Source: Apostichopus japonicus
Lineage: Eukaryota > Echinodermata > Holothuroidea > Aspidochirotida > Stichopodidae
DNA length: 62,000 nt
NCBI RefSeq assembly: GCF_037975245.1
Contig: NC_092572.1
Location: 24,399,989 to 24,461,988 of the forward strand
Direction: 5' to 3'
This document shows positions 12,883 to 24,632 of the stretch, one piece after another (positions within the stretch are counted from its first letter, which is position 1; the number at the start of each line of letters is the position of its first letter). Made by a program: the position numbers and the translations under genes. Below the pieces are notes generated by a model. That model searched no databases, was not told the origin of the DNA, and was given only the letters and a program-made list of their open reading frames with translations.

Positions 12883-15324
12883 CTGCAGCAACGGATATGT
12901 TCTCATTACTTTGTGATTGCAGCAAGCCTTTTTTATTCCACTGATTGAAACAAAAGCGTCAAATCCTGCTGCAAGGTTTCATAAACGCAAAATATGATAC
13001 GAAAGATACACAAAATCGATGGATACAGTTAGAAGTTAGAAATGTTATAACACTAATGTTGCAAACCTGATGAAACTGTTGTACTTTGTGTCTTTGTGTG
13101 AGGTTTACAAGGTTAATGTTCACTAACAACACTAATGTTGCAAACCTGATTAACCTATTGTACTGTTTGTACTTGACTAAATGCCAACATTTGTCTATTT
13201 TAGCTTTGTCAAAGTGTAAGTTCAAATGCAAAGACTTCTTATCCTATAACACAAACACAATGTGTGTTTATATATATATATATATATATATACTTTAATT
13301 AGGATTCTTTAATATTGTTTGTTATATCTGAGTGTCAAAGCATTTTTTTGTTGGTCCACGGTAATATATTGGTAAGTGTTTGTGTGCACATGTTTGTGTG
13401 TACATGTTTCTGCTGTGTACTGTGTACATGTTTCTGCTATACAGGTGTTTCTACTTTATGTTTCTATGAACGAGTTTATATATGTAGATATCTCTTTCTA
13501 TTGTGCAGATGCTCCATGTAGGTGTTTAAATTGTAGATGTTTCTATACTATTGAGATGTTTCTACTATGTATGTGTTTATAGTATATAGATTCATATGTG
13601 ATGTGTATGTTTCTTATATGTAGATGTTTCTACTATGTAGGTGATTATATATATATTATATAGATGTATACATTATGTAAATGTTTTTAATATGAAGACA
13701 TTTCTATTATGGCGGTGTTTCAATTATGTAGGTATTACTACTATTAATATCCATAAATCGAATGTTTCACTTGTTCTCGTATTATATATCAGATAACTAA
13801 GTATAAGCATAATAGGCACTCCGCAAACTGGAAATGCCGACATTTTGCTTTAAGTTTCTATTGATGCAGCTTTGTTTCAGGAAACGTGAAAACAACAACA
13901 TTTTATAACGAAAAGGAAACATTTTAGGATTTGTGTCAAGGAAATTGGGTAACGCATCCATCTGATTCAGTCTATACATCATTACATCATAGATGATATG
14001 TTTGAACGATAGCTATTGGCGTTGAACGTGCAAATTAGAGATTTTATAAGTTATACAAGCGGCGAAAGTGACTGACGCAAATACAAATGAAAAAGCTATA
14101 CATTTAGTAATGTCACAGACACACGCTCCGATATAATGTACAAGAAGAAGTAGAAGAAGGGGAAAGAGGAGAGGAAGAGAAAAAAGAGAGTGTGAAACAA
14201 ATAAATGACATTACTATTCCACTAAAAAAATCTAAGCGAGCTGTAACTGCTATCCGAAGACGACAGGCAAAATATTTGAATCGATTTTTTTTTTGCAATG
14301 ATTGCTTTTATTCTTTTCTTTTTTATATCTCTTAGGAAATCACTGGTACATCTATAAGGCAATGTGAGTTGTTATATCAAGGATAATATAGCTACTATAA
14401 ATACAGGCAAAAACAGTATCAAAAATATGACATTATTTTTCTATGTGTCTTATCTTGTGTCTAGGGAAATTAAAAACCTTTGTGGTGCAAACATTACGTG
14501 GCTAAATATTATCAAAAATAATTGAAGAAAAAGTACGCAGGCAATATGCACGATTCAAGGTAACACAATCGCCAAGTTAACCAACAAACAAACAGATATA
14601 CAGAGAAACATACACATTGCTCAGAGTTGTCACATTTTGCCGAATAGCAACTATTATGAATTCTGAATCTCACTTCCATTTTTGGGCAAAATCATCAAAA
14701 CAATTTCAAATCGTAACACGTTTTTGTAGCAGTAAGGTGTTACGTGAAGACGAGCATAACGAAGTAAGCATCCCTCCCCCACCCCCGCCCCGCCCCCTCC
14801 ACATCACATCCACAGGCCAAAGAAAACCTAACATAATAGGAATAATATAGAACGACTGGTGCATTCAATCTTTTTTAGCATTATCCCATTCATTCAAAAT
14901 TGCAGGGGAAAAAAAGAACTAAACATTAGTGCTTCATATGGGAATAGCAAAATCCACTGCCCTATTTCAATTGAAGATAGAGTATTAAAGTATTAGTTAG
15001 TTCACTTTCATGCAATACACTCTCTAACTGAAAGCTAAGAGGATGCCTTAGTTAAATTTCAATCCAAATCAGAGTTAAGTTAAGTTAAGGGCGTTTACCA
15101 AAATTTTAATAATAATAATAATCCATAATGAAATTCCTTACGGCTAGTAAATGACCATCAGATATATACCTTTGCAGGAAGTTAGTAATTTGATGATTAC
15201 GTAATAGTTAGAGATTTAAATTTTTGGGGCGATTCAGTTAGCTACAATCATCTTGTCGTACAATATTCGATAGTTTGTATACAGAAAGCTGTGGTACCTA
15301 AAGACGACAAAATAGTTAGAAAGT
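12883..15324. other. No gene recognised
   Basis: AT-rich spacer, or intron if the flanking candidate exons belong together. It holds an (at)n run at 13265-13292, the degenerate repeat listed separately, a purine-rich patch at about 14145-14195 and a C-rich patch near 14771-14800. Confidence 0.5.
13370..13760. repeat. Degenerate ~20-bp tandem repeat
   Basis: Variants of 'atgtttctactatgtaggtg' recur about every 18-25 bp, for example near 13405, 13426, 13444, 13537, 13556, 13624 and 13680. Copies are strongly diverged, which suggests an old minisatellite no longer kept uniform. Open frames through it are low-complexity and not supported. Confidence 0.6.
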
Positions 15325-15492
15325 TAGTTAGTTTCAATTTAGAAAGTCATTTCAGATGGAAAAAACCCACCTAACTATTGATGAAAAACCCACCTTACTG
15401 TGACCCGGCCGGGTATCGAACCCGGAACCTCCCGATTGCTAAGCCTCATTGCTTCAAATGCCACCACCTTTATCCACTCGGCCACAGCATCG
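15325..15492 (-). mobile_element. tRNA-derived SINE (family 2), with class II tRNA-like head
   Basis: On the minus strand, 15492 down to 15399 resembles a serine/leucine-type tRNA. It has an A-box-like 'tggccgagtgga', a long variable region and a B box 'ggttcgatacc' inside a paired T arm (ccggg/cccgg). It continues into a body ending with 'caatttagaaagtcatttca' read on the plus strand, which is shared with the copy at 22030-22190. Sharing this non-tRNA body shows that it is a SINE and not a functional tRNA gene. Confidence 0.8.
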
Positions 15493-15700
15493 TTGCATAC
15501 GGTAGCTCGAATTGGCATTGGAATGGCCGATTTGTTTGGAGCATTGTAAGATGTAACATACCTCTTAGGTAGATGCAATTATATCCATTTGTGTGTGAAT
15601 GGTGTACATGGTGTAGTCAGGGTAGAAACATTGCAATGTTAAACGCAACAGTAAACGCATTGTCACTCTCAATCTGCAAGTCTACGCATGTTAAAGTTCT

Positions 15701-15815
15701 AAGTTTACAGTATCGGTCGAGGCAGATACTGTAAACTTCAAAGTTTACAGTATCGGTCGAGTTTACAGTATCGGTCGAGGCCGAAGTTCTAAGTTTACAG
15801 CATCGGTCGAGGCCG
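15701..15815. repeat. Short repeats with a perfect 14-bp hairpin
   Basis: Four direct copies of 'tttacagtatcggtcgag' (one with c for t) occur within 115 bp. One further half copy is inverted, so 15701-15714 'aagtttacagtatc' pairs perfectly with 15725-15738 across a 10-base loop. No gene is adjacent and no function is evident. Confidence 0.75.
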
Positions 15816-16105
15816 AGGCCTCCTCACACAACTTTACAACACTTCACATTGTTAACTTGTCCCACCCTCACAACACAGTGTGTGTACAATTCAGACAATC
15901 CCTACAGTGCATCGCAACTACGTGTACCCTGGGGGACTTCCGGCGCACGCAACTTTTTTTACAAATTACCTCACAATACCCCATTTACACACCTAAGTGC
16001 CTTGCCCAATGACGCAACGTAATAATCTGGCCAGGACTCGAGCCTGCAATCCTTAGATCGTCAGTCCATTGCCTTAACCAATTGACCAGTGCGACACTCT
16101 CCCTA
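15816..16105 (-). mobile_element. tRNA-derived SINE (family 1), diverged copy
   Basis: Same order of blocks as the other family-1 copies: 'gtgtgtacaattcagacaat', a 'ccctgggggacttcc' block, 'cccatttacacaccta', 'agtgccttgccca', then the minus-strand tRNA-like head with 'ctggccaggactcgagcctg' and 'ccttaaccaattgacca'. It is more diverged, with small deletions relative to the copy at 39267-39655. Confidence 0.8.
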
Positions 16106-18641
16106 CAGCAGCACTCTCACGTACAGTTATATGGGAGTTAGAAATGCAGCAGACTTAGGCAGTTCTGCGAAGGATGTTGTACTGGTAATATACAATAGAA
16201 TAGTAGTTTGATAAATGTAATAAGGAAAAATAATTGAAAGTAAGGAAGGGGAGGGAGAGGGGTGGAGAGGTGGGTGAGGGTAATCTCACGTAAAGGTAGA
16301 CTTAAGCCTGCCTAAACTTAGATGCCAGGTTAAGGCTGTCAGGATTATGTTGTAGGGACCCGTAACTCAAATAGATTGCTCTTCGAAATTGTTGGTTTGG
16401 TAATAGTGTGATCAAAGTTACAAATTTTCACCTGGCGAAATTTGATCACAAATGTTAATGTGACTTTCTTTCATAAGCAAACACAATTTGAAGTTTTAGG
16501 AAAGTGAAGACTTTTTCATTGTCGATTAAATAAAAACGCCCTTTCTTGTTTCATTTTGGAAATTAATATAAATTAGCTTCCGAAGCTAAAAGGAAGTTGT
16601 TCAACGATAAACTTTGATCTTTTAAAGAATTTGTTCATGTCATAGTATATTTCTGTTTCTGTCATATAAAAGCAAATTATTGCCCCTTACAAGCACGGTA
16701 TGAACTTAATATGATATCCTATATTCCAACCACATATTGCATATGGGCATGCATCACTACCATCCATATTTTAACTCTGAGTCTGTAATAACATATATAT
16801 ATTAATGCATAAAATTACTGATTTTGTAATTTCTATAAAGTATAATTTCATTAAGCAAATCCCTCGTGTATTCGGTGTCAAATGAAGACACACACACACA
16901 CATCTTATATCAAGAGGAATTCTTGAATCTTGGCAGCTTCAGTTTCAACAACGGATTGATTACCTACGTGTTTAAAGACAAAATGTGACACAATAATTAC
17001 TCCCAGATTAATTTGGAAGATGCAACTGCACTGTTCTTTCAATCAAGATATATCTTTAATTAAGGAACAATCTAGGCATAAAGTATATCAAATTTTCCAG
17101 ATGGATTTTTTTCAAATTTTCCTATATTTACACAAACATAAAATTCCCTACAGTTCCCTATCACAAAGTTGTAAACAGGTTTGCATTTTTGTATGTCTCT
17201 TTTGTAGTCTGAGTAATGAATAAGATCAGATTTCCGCATACAAAATGACTTGACGAAGATATGTCTTAATTAAGGAACAACCTAGGTATAAAGTATAGCA
17301 AATTTTCAAGATGGATTTTTCAAAAATCCGATACATACTCAAACATAAAATTCACTACAGTTCCCTACAAAGTTACATATATGTTTGCATTTTGTATGTT
17401 TCTTTTACAGCCAGAGTAATAAATATGATTAGATTTCCGAATACCAAATGACATGACAAAGTTCGAAAAGCTACTTTTAAGGAAAGTTATTGTAATTTTT
17501 TCATTAGTTATAGATACATCAATGTTCAAATCTTCTAGTAAGATAAGAATATAACGCAATAGTATCTATTATCTCTCTGTAATTAACTTCTTTTCTTTAT
17601 TTCTCAGTATTGAAATGCGGTAACAAAAACTTTGTAACAATCCTAACTTTGCAAAGTCTAATGATATTCATGTTGTTGCAGTACAATAAGTTATAATTAA
17701 CTATAACCAAAAGCGCGTTTCATGTGTTCCTTTATAAACCATGTTTTGTTAAAGTTCAGTATGTTGTTATTCAATTTATTATTGCAAACAATTGTTAGTA
17801 AGAAAAACTTTCATTTTACCTTCGGCATTCTTGAATTTTAACAATGTTTTACCATGGAAATGTTGGATCTTTTCACTACTGTCTACGGATGACTGATATT
17901 TGTAATGAGCAGTTTTTTTTATTAGTTTGAGTAGGTTGTGATTTTCTCTAGTGTTTACCTAAAAAGTATTGTAAGAAATATAAGCTATTTACATAAAGCA
18001 ACAAAACTTGCAACTATTTACGGTAACAGACTAATCAGCGCATTGTAACTAGACATATAGTTTATTACCTGAATAGCAAGTTTCCTTGACGCCCCTCTCA
18101 CTCCCTAATTATTCGACCCTAGCAACAGCCCTCGCCTCCCACTTCTTCTTACTTGTTTTAAATTGCTAAAACAAAGGCTTTATACAGACTCTACTCTTCG
18201 GTTATTATATTCGGATTAACATATTAGGTTACATCGGTAACCTAAATGACATTCATGATACTGTCTTCCAAAATTTACGATTGTTTCACGAGTGTAGCTT
18301 AAAAACTGGGTGCAATTATATCGTTAATTCACTTGCTAGTTGCTTCTTGATGAAACCATGATGAAACCATGCAAAAACTAGCGGCGGTTCCAGGAAAACA
18401 ATTATTAATAAGCGCATATAACAGACTTTCATAACATCTCAGTGTGAACACATGACTTTTCATATAGCGCGTTTTGTTGTTGCTGCTAGAACCAATGCAT
18501 ATATTAGTTTATTGAATGAAATTTCCGTAAGCGTAAACCACCAAGTGACTAATCACTTTAACAGGTTGAGTAATTAATTAAATCGACAGCCGCGAGTGGC
18601 ATACTGAATAAATGAATTAAAAACAAAAACTGTAGACTTAC
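16106..18641. other. No gene recognised; probable intron or spacer
   Basis: AT-rich DNA. If the minus-strand signal-peptide exon at 18642-18699 is real, this is the beginning of its first downstream intron. A G-rich patch lies at about 16245-16280 and a short (ac)n run at about 16891-16902. Confidence 0.45.
17045..17435. repeat. Local duplication, ~170-bp unit in two copies
   Basis: The segments at about 17050-17225 and 17262-17435 share blocks in the same order: 'taattaaggaacaa', 'ctagg.ataaagtat', 'caaattttc.agatggattt', 'acataaaattc' and 'tacagttccct'. The copies are diverged, so the duplication is not recent. Confidence 0.75.
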
Positions 18642-18699
18642 CTTGCTGGGAATACGAATAATGGAACAGCAAGAGTACTAAAACAACCTTCATATTCAT
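18642..18699 (-). CDS. Signal-peptide exon of an unidentified secreted or membrane protein
   Basis: The minus strand reads MNMKVVLVLLLFHYSYSQQ and then one base of the next codon, ending at a consensus donor (CAAG|GTAAGT; GT at 18641-18640). Met-Asn-Met-Lys, a Val/Leu-rich core and Ser-Tyr-Ser before Gln-Gln match an N-terminal secretion signal, with likely cleavage after the second SYS serine. A good acceptor (pyrimidine tract then TTTTAG) lies just upstream at about 18701, so the ATG would be near the start of an internal exon with 5' UTR exons farther right. Splicing phase is +1. The rest of the gene should lie to the left on the minus strand; I could not identify it with confidence. The best phase-compatible candidate is 12698-12882. 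Confidence 0.5.
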
Positions 18700-18726
18700 C
18701 CTAAAAGAAGAAAAATGTATATCAAT

Positions 18727-18772
18727 TTATAAATATATATATATATCTATATTTATATTTATATATCTATAA

Positions 18773-18817
<45 letters not shown>

Positions 18818-18869
18818 CTATGGTACACTTTTTTACCATAAACTGTCGACCTAAGGTACATATTATGCT

Positions 18870-18932
<63 letters not shown>

Positions 18933-18960
18933 ATATATATACATTTATATATAAATCATG
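18727..18960. repeat. Long AT microsatellite in two blocks
   Basis: Two (at)n blocks (about 18735-18815 and 18871-18950), with a short (gt)n run at 18921-18932. They lie immediately upstream of the signal-peptide exon in that exon's orientation. Tyr/Ile open frames through it are artefacts. Confidence 0.92.
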
Positions 18961-21900
18961 TATAAATATATACAAAGAATTCTATTTCAGTTATGTGGGT
19001 CGAATTTTGTTTTATGATCGTATTTTCTCGGTTAACGAACTTTCAACATTTCACTGCAGTTATTTATATATTAAAAAATATAGGAATATTAAGGAACATT
19101 AAGGTCTGAAGAGATGAAAACTGGAACAAGAGCATCATTTTTAATATGAAAATAATAGTCAAATTCACACGCAAAATTGTTTCTAGTGAGGGTTAACCAA
19201 ATAAATATATATTTAAAATGATTTATTATGTAATGTAAAACAAAACAAACCTACTGTAAGATATTACAAGATACATATGTTACTACAAAAATAACGGTAA
19301 TAAAGACTTACTTCGATACCAAAGTATTTGGTAAAATGAAGAATAATCTAATACCTTGACTTCTTCAGGTGCATGAAAAAAAAAATATCCCCAAAAGTCA
19401 ACAACTGTTTCACAAATTTGGAAGAGAATAAGGCAACACTAGAACTCCGCCGTCATATACTTCCGTAGCAATGAATGAGAATTGTTATCAGAATGCAGTA
19501 AGTATATGGTGTATAGTGTAACACTGCTCAACGGAGCGACTATAATCAAACAGTATTGACAATGATTGAGAATGAAGAACGTGTTTGCTGATACTTCGAC
19601 GAAAAGTAATTAAACCGTAAATTCATATTTTACAGTCCCAGTTGAGAAATGTCTCATCACCGAGAGAAAGAACAAGAGCATTACAATGGAGACTTTCCCT
19701 CATCACTGGTATTAAGACTTGACAAAAATATCATCCAGAATGGAAAACCGTACAGTTCTGTTTGGTCTTTGTTTATTGTTTTTTTACAGAGGTTGTTTCG
19801 AAGATGAATGCAGTTGAGTACGCAGTTATATTAATCCGGAATGGAACGCGTTTACATCCCGTCAAGAAAATGCTGTATTTATTGTTGGAACTACAAAGCA
19901 GAATCAGATCCAAGAAGATAAACCCAAATTTGCCTTGCTTCTTACTGATCCAAACTCCACAAAACTGACGTTTGAGACTTTAAAAAGATACGCATGTGTT
20001 AAGGCTTTGAATAATTGAATTGAGGCGCTCATTTATATTCATTGGCTAGGCATCCCGACGGGAAGTGTATGCGCGCCAAGCGTGAAGCGGAACACATACG
20101 GTATGATGGTAGTAGTAGAAGAATGTATACGTATAGCCATACAGGGAAACCCTTGGAGATTATTTAAGTCCGGGATAATAAATTGGGAAAACGAAACAGG
20201 TGTGCATGACTTTATACTACAGCAGTGTTGATGGGATGTGTATGAAGTAGCTCACGGTGAGCTACTTCATCGCAGTTCTTATGATAGAAAGAGAGTATTA
20301 GCGATGTGAGAAACATGTTGCATTAACGATAAACAGTACAATTAAGAACTATGTAGTTACAACATTGTATTCGTCTCATTGTGATGTATCTGACGTTCCC
20401 ATTGTTACAGCTATTCTTAGACAGTTTATGCAAGTAAACTTCTACTCTCAGTCTAAAGAATATTCATCGCTTATTTAAATAATATTCATCGCTAAAAGTT
20501 TAGAATTTCAACAAGGTGAGGACCAAGTTATACAGGAATATTGACTTAGGGGGACGTGATGATACAGAATTGAATCTATTTGGACTGCACTGAAAGTTCT
20601 TCGCGAATTTTATCTAGCTTGGTCAAACATAATAGCTGTTCTCCAGTGAAAATCCTAGACTGTTTTCCTGTTGGTATACGAGACAATATGTAGCAGGTTT
20701 AAACACTATATTAACATCATCGACATAAGTTGGAGTACACGTTCAGAACCCTAGATATGGAGTACGTATGAGTACCTTAGCTTTCGATGACATACGTACG
20801 AAAATAGTAGAAAATAATTAATAGATCACGAGTACGCGAACATCTTCAATTTCCTAGACATCGAGTACCCAAAATGTGGGTCCTTTTGATACCGGTAACA
20901 CGAGTACAAGCAAATCGAAAAACCAAATTGTGAGGGACATTGGAAGGACAAATTTGAAACAACCAATCTTCAGAATTCTTTATCTTCGTAATACAGAACT
21001 TGGCAGTACTGTCCAAGTCGATGGTATCAGTACAGGTACACCAAAGAAAAAAGACTTTAATCAGCTAACTTGAAAATAATACACATTTAACGAGTACATT
21101 AATAATTTCCAAGGTATTGATTATCCAAATAATTAATACATCTATAAACACTGTTGGCGAGAACAAGGACACATGCTGGATAAGCTTATACATATTTCAA
21201 AATTTCACAACTTCCAAAAAGTAAAAAGAAGCTGAAAGTAAAATATAACATTTCATAAAATAAGAGGCCCCATTCCCATCACATATAAAACCACGTGGGA
21301 TGATTTTCGGAATTTCAAATTTTCCAAAGATTTAAAAATATCATCAGACAGTTGCAATGCCTCGACACGAATCTTAACTCAAACTAAACCAATTTATAAC
21401 AATTTCAACAATTATGAATAATATTCCTTCTGAAAGTGTATAGGGAGAGAGAGAGGCCACAAAAAAAGGGAAATTAAAATGAAAAATTTGAAAAATGCAA
21501 TGTGGGGACACGAATGAAAATGTTAACAAATAACAATTAAAACCCCGCAATAAAAGACAAATACGGTAAATTAATGCTACTGAGTGGTGATAACAGATTG
21601 AACATGCTCATTAAAAGATGTCGCTCGACATTCAAACGACTTTGGATAAATTAAGTAGAGAAGGTGCAACATATATCTGTGCCCCTATAACTCTCATATT
21701 TCTCACGTGTTGTTTACTCCTTATGATTTTGGCTGATCTATCATTTATATTCAGCTGGTTATGCACGCCTCTTGCTCACGGCTCATATATTTGGCAAGAC
21801 GGACGTGTCTACGATGTCACTTTTGCCATCTGCTTCTAAGAAGTGTGATAATGTTTAAAAAATAATTTCTCTCTCGATAACCATTTAATAATAATAATAT

Positions 21901-22029
21901 TAATCAGCAGTTATTTTTACGACGCTTAAGCGACCACAAATGTGAGAGAAACCAGCAAGGGCTTATGGATAACAACTTACACGTCGGGTGGCTTCCAATT
22001 CAACATTTTAACTCAACTTTGGAATCTTT
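18961..22029. other. No gene recognised
   Basis: AT-rich DNA without a supported exon. A cluster of the hexamer GAGTAC lies at 20733-21097 (separate entry). Confidence 0.5.
20733..21097. other. Cluster of seven GAGTAC hexamers
   Basis: GAGTAC starts at 20733, 20760, 20770, 20830, 20863, 20902 and 21092, and AGTAC occurs additionally near 21005 and 21030. Spacing is irregular, so this is not a tandem repeat. A random hexamer is expected roughly once per 4 kb per strand. It may be a decayed repeat or a set of binding sites; no function can be assigned. Confidence 0.35.
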
Positions 22030-22192
22030 TCAATTTAGAAAGTCATTTCAGATGGGAAAATCGTAGATTGCTCTTGGATGAAAAAAATCCGCCTTACTGT
22101 GAGCCGGCCGGGAAACGAACCCGGAACCTTCCGATGGCTAAGCCTTATTGCTTCAAATGCCACCGCTTTTATCCACTAGGCCATAGCACCGG
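22030..22192 (-). mobile_element. tRNA-derived SINE (family 2), second copy
   Basis: Shares 'caatttagaaagtcatttca' and the whole tRNA-like head with the copy at 15325-15492: 'ccttactgtga.ccggccggg', then 'cgaacccggaacct', then 'gcttcaaatgccacc'. On the minus strand the A-box-like and B-box-like elements of a tRNA promoter are present. Differences between the copies are scattered point changes. Confidence 0.82.
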
Positions 22193-23807
22193 TCGACATT
22201 TACCAAGTTGAACTAATTAGTAATATGTCCTCATGTTATATTCAGTTCGTGCGGTTATAGGGATGATTGTTTTCAACATTCTTGAATACTCAAAACGCAT
22301 GACTGGTCATCTTCTTGAACATAAGGATCTTCCTTCAGGGCCATTGGATCATGATTTCAATTAAGGTAATCAACATATGTTATTGTATTTTAATAATTAC
22401 AATATTACTATTATTTTTTGTTAAACGATAAGTGATCCTAATTCAAATTTCCATTGTTAACAAAAAAGTGTAACACATACTAATATATCTCATCAAGATA
22501 CTTTTGATTTAAATTGATGTACCAAAATTGACAGTTTATACTTGATCAAGAATAAACGTAGGCTTGAATTCTCTCATAGAACTATAATGTTAGGATATCA
22601 TTTCATCATATAAGGCAGAAAATGTTTTCTGCACATATTATCCTGAATACTTTGACTGCATAAAAAGACTGGAAATGTGAGCTTGGGCTGTTTTTATCTT
22701 TATGACAGATTTTCCGATTTGAGACTCCCCTCCTACCATCTGCTCAAGTGTTCGACGTCATCTTCTTTGATTGATTGATTAGGCTTAAAATCAATCAGCT
22801 GATTTTTATTTCACGCCGTTGGAATTTTTATTGACTGTTATTGACTGATCAATTGATCATATATAATCTGTCTGCTCCATGCCTAAAGAAATCGTCTGTC
22901 GAAAATATTTAATTTACAATTTAGACGAAGCATGCGGCCTTGAAGAAGCTAACGTTAGTTTTGTGTAAACGAATATGATACACTGCAGTAGACTAACAAA
23001 ACAAACGACATTAAACTACTTCTCGGTGTTTTAATGGAATGAATCAATCAAAAATTTCATTAATACATGTGCCATTAACAGTAAAACTTGGGTTGTTATG
23101 GACTGATTTTTTTATTGGTAGAAATCACGTGTTCTACCGATAATTCCTTACCTCCCCTTCCTCTCTTCAGGAAATTCTGGATTCGCCATTGTTTTATTTC
23201 TGAATTGAATAAAATATTACAAAATCTTAGTTTTAACATTTGCCCAATTGCTAGTAAAGTTATGAAATGCTTATCGCTATCTAACATTTGGTAACTGAAT
23301 ATGTGGAGGAAAAATAGGATTATTGAAGGGTGGAAAGAGACCGTCAGTTCTCCATCCTCTCCCCAGTGTCACCTACACTTTTACAGTCTAAAATGTGACA
23401 ATTCACCCATTGAAAGAGTCAACGTGGAACACTCTCTTTGGCTAGTGAATCTCACTACTATTTCAATCCAGATAAAGCGAAACAATTTATCTACACAAAT
23501 AGTAAAACAAATAAAACGCTGGAGGGGTAGGGGGGCGGGTCAGTATCCAGTAATGGACCCAACTGCCACCGAAGCAATCATGACTCGAGTGTATTTGCCT
23601 CAATGTGTAATCCGAATGGCTTGCTCTGCTACCGATACGGAATTCTGCGGTAGGCATTTTATTTATTGCGTAAAATAATGTACAGTTATGGAAGAAAAGG
23701 TCAACGCAAATGTCTGCGCATGTTTTCGAGAAATGTCTTGTTTAGTTTGGTGCATACAGACAAGAAATGTTTCTGTTTTGCTTTATATTCGCTCGTGCAA
23801 TATTTAT

Positions 23808-23817
23808 ATATTATTAT

Positions 23818-23858
<41 letters not shown>
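23808..23858. repeat. AT microsatellite
   Basis: (tta)n followed by an uninterrupted (ta)n run. Confidence 0.92.
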
Positions 23859-23861
<3 letters not shown>

Positions 23862-24480
23862 CAATGATACTAAACAACTATAGTATTTAAGATGCATTCC
23901 CCTAATTTGGTCACCTGTGAAACTTCTTCGAAAAGCGAGAGAAAATTATTCTCAATTTCTCCTTGTATCTCCCTAGTTCTTTATCCATCATAATCCAAGT
24001 TTGTTGCTCTTGTATTAACGGTTATTTTCAACGATTATTATCCCAGTCCACTGTGATGTCAATTTGATTGAAAATACACGTGGCATTCAATTACAAGTTT
24101 GCTTATTCATACGGTGGGTAAATCGCCTGCCGAAATTAATACCACGACAATTTTGATACGCTTCAATGAGTAGCAGGGGACGCACATGCTTGGGTTGGTT
24201 GTGCATTGGTGCCAGCTATTTCAATATAAACACATAGAGACGATGGGAAGACTGGGGACATTTCTATCAAGAAGTGTTACCTCATTCGATATCATATCCA
24301 TATTATATCATGATTTATGTGAACATGTGTCTTCAAAAACAGTCGTAATTTATAATAGCAATATACCTTATATGCATGTCTACATGCAGGGTTAGTGAAC
24401 TGGCAGACACAATATGCCGTATCATAATGTTGCATGTCATAACGCATAGTCTTCCAAAACAAGAGAGCATGTAACATTAT

Positions 24481-24632
24481 ACAGTAAGTTAGATAATATA
24501 TAATATAGGGTTATATATATATTATGGTAATATATACATATATATTAGTTAGATAATATATAATATAGGATTATATATATTATGGTAATATATATATATA
24601 TATATATTTATAATTGTATATATATATATAAA
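24481..24632. repeat. AT-rich direct duplication and microsatellite
   Basis: 'agttagataatatataatat' occurs at about 24487 and 24547, each followed by 'agg.ttatatatat' and 'attatggtaatatat'. It is a roughly 60-bp unit duplicated in tandem and running into (at)n. Confidence 0.8.

Noticed and set aside
15399-15492. Functional class II tRNA (Ser/Leu type) gene
   Set aside because: A second copy at 22098-22190 shares additional non-tRNA body sequence, which marks a SINE family.
23301-23678. 125-codon open frame, plus strand
   Set aside because: No family resemblance, no splice context, and mixed low-quality composition. Probably chance.
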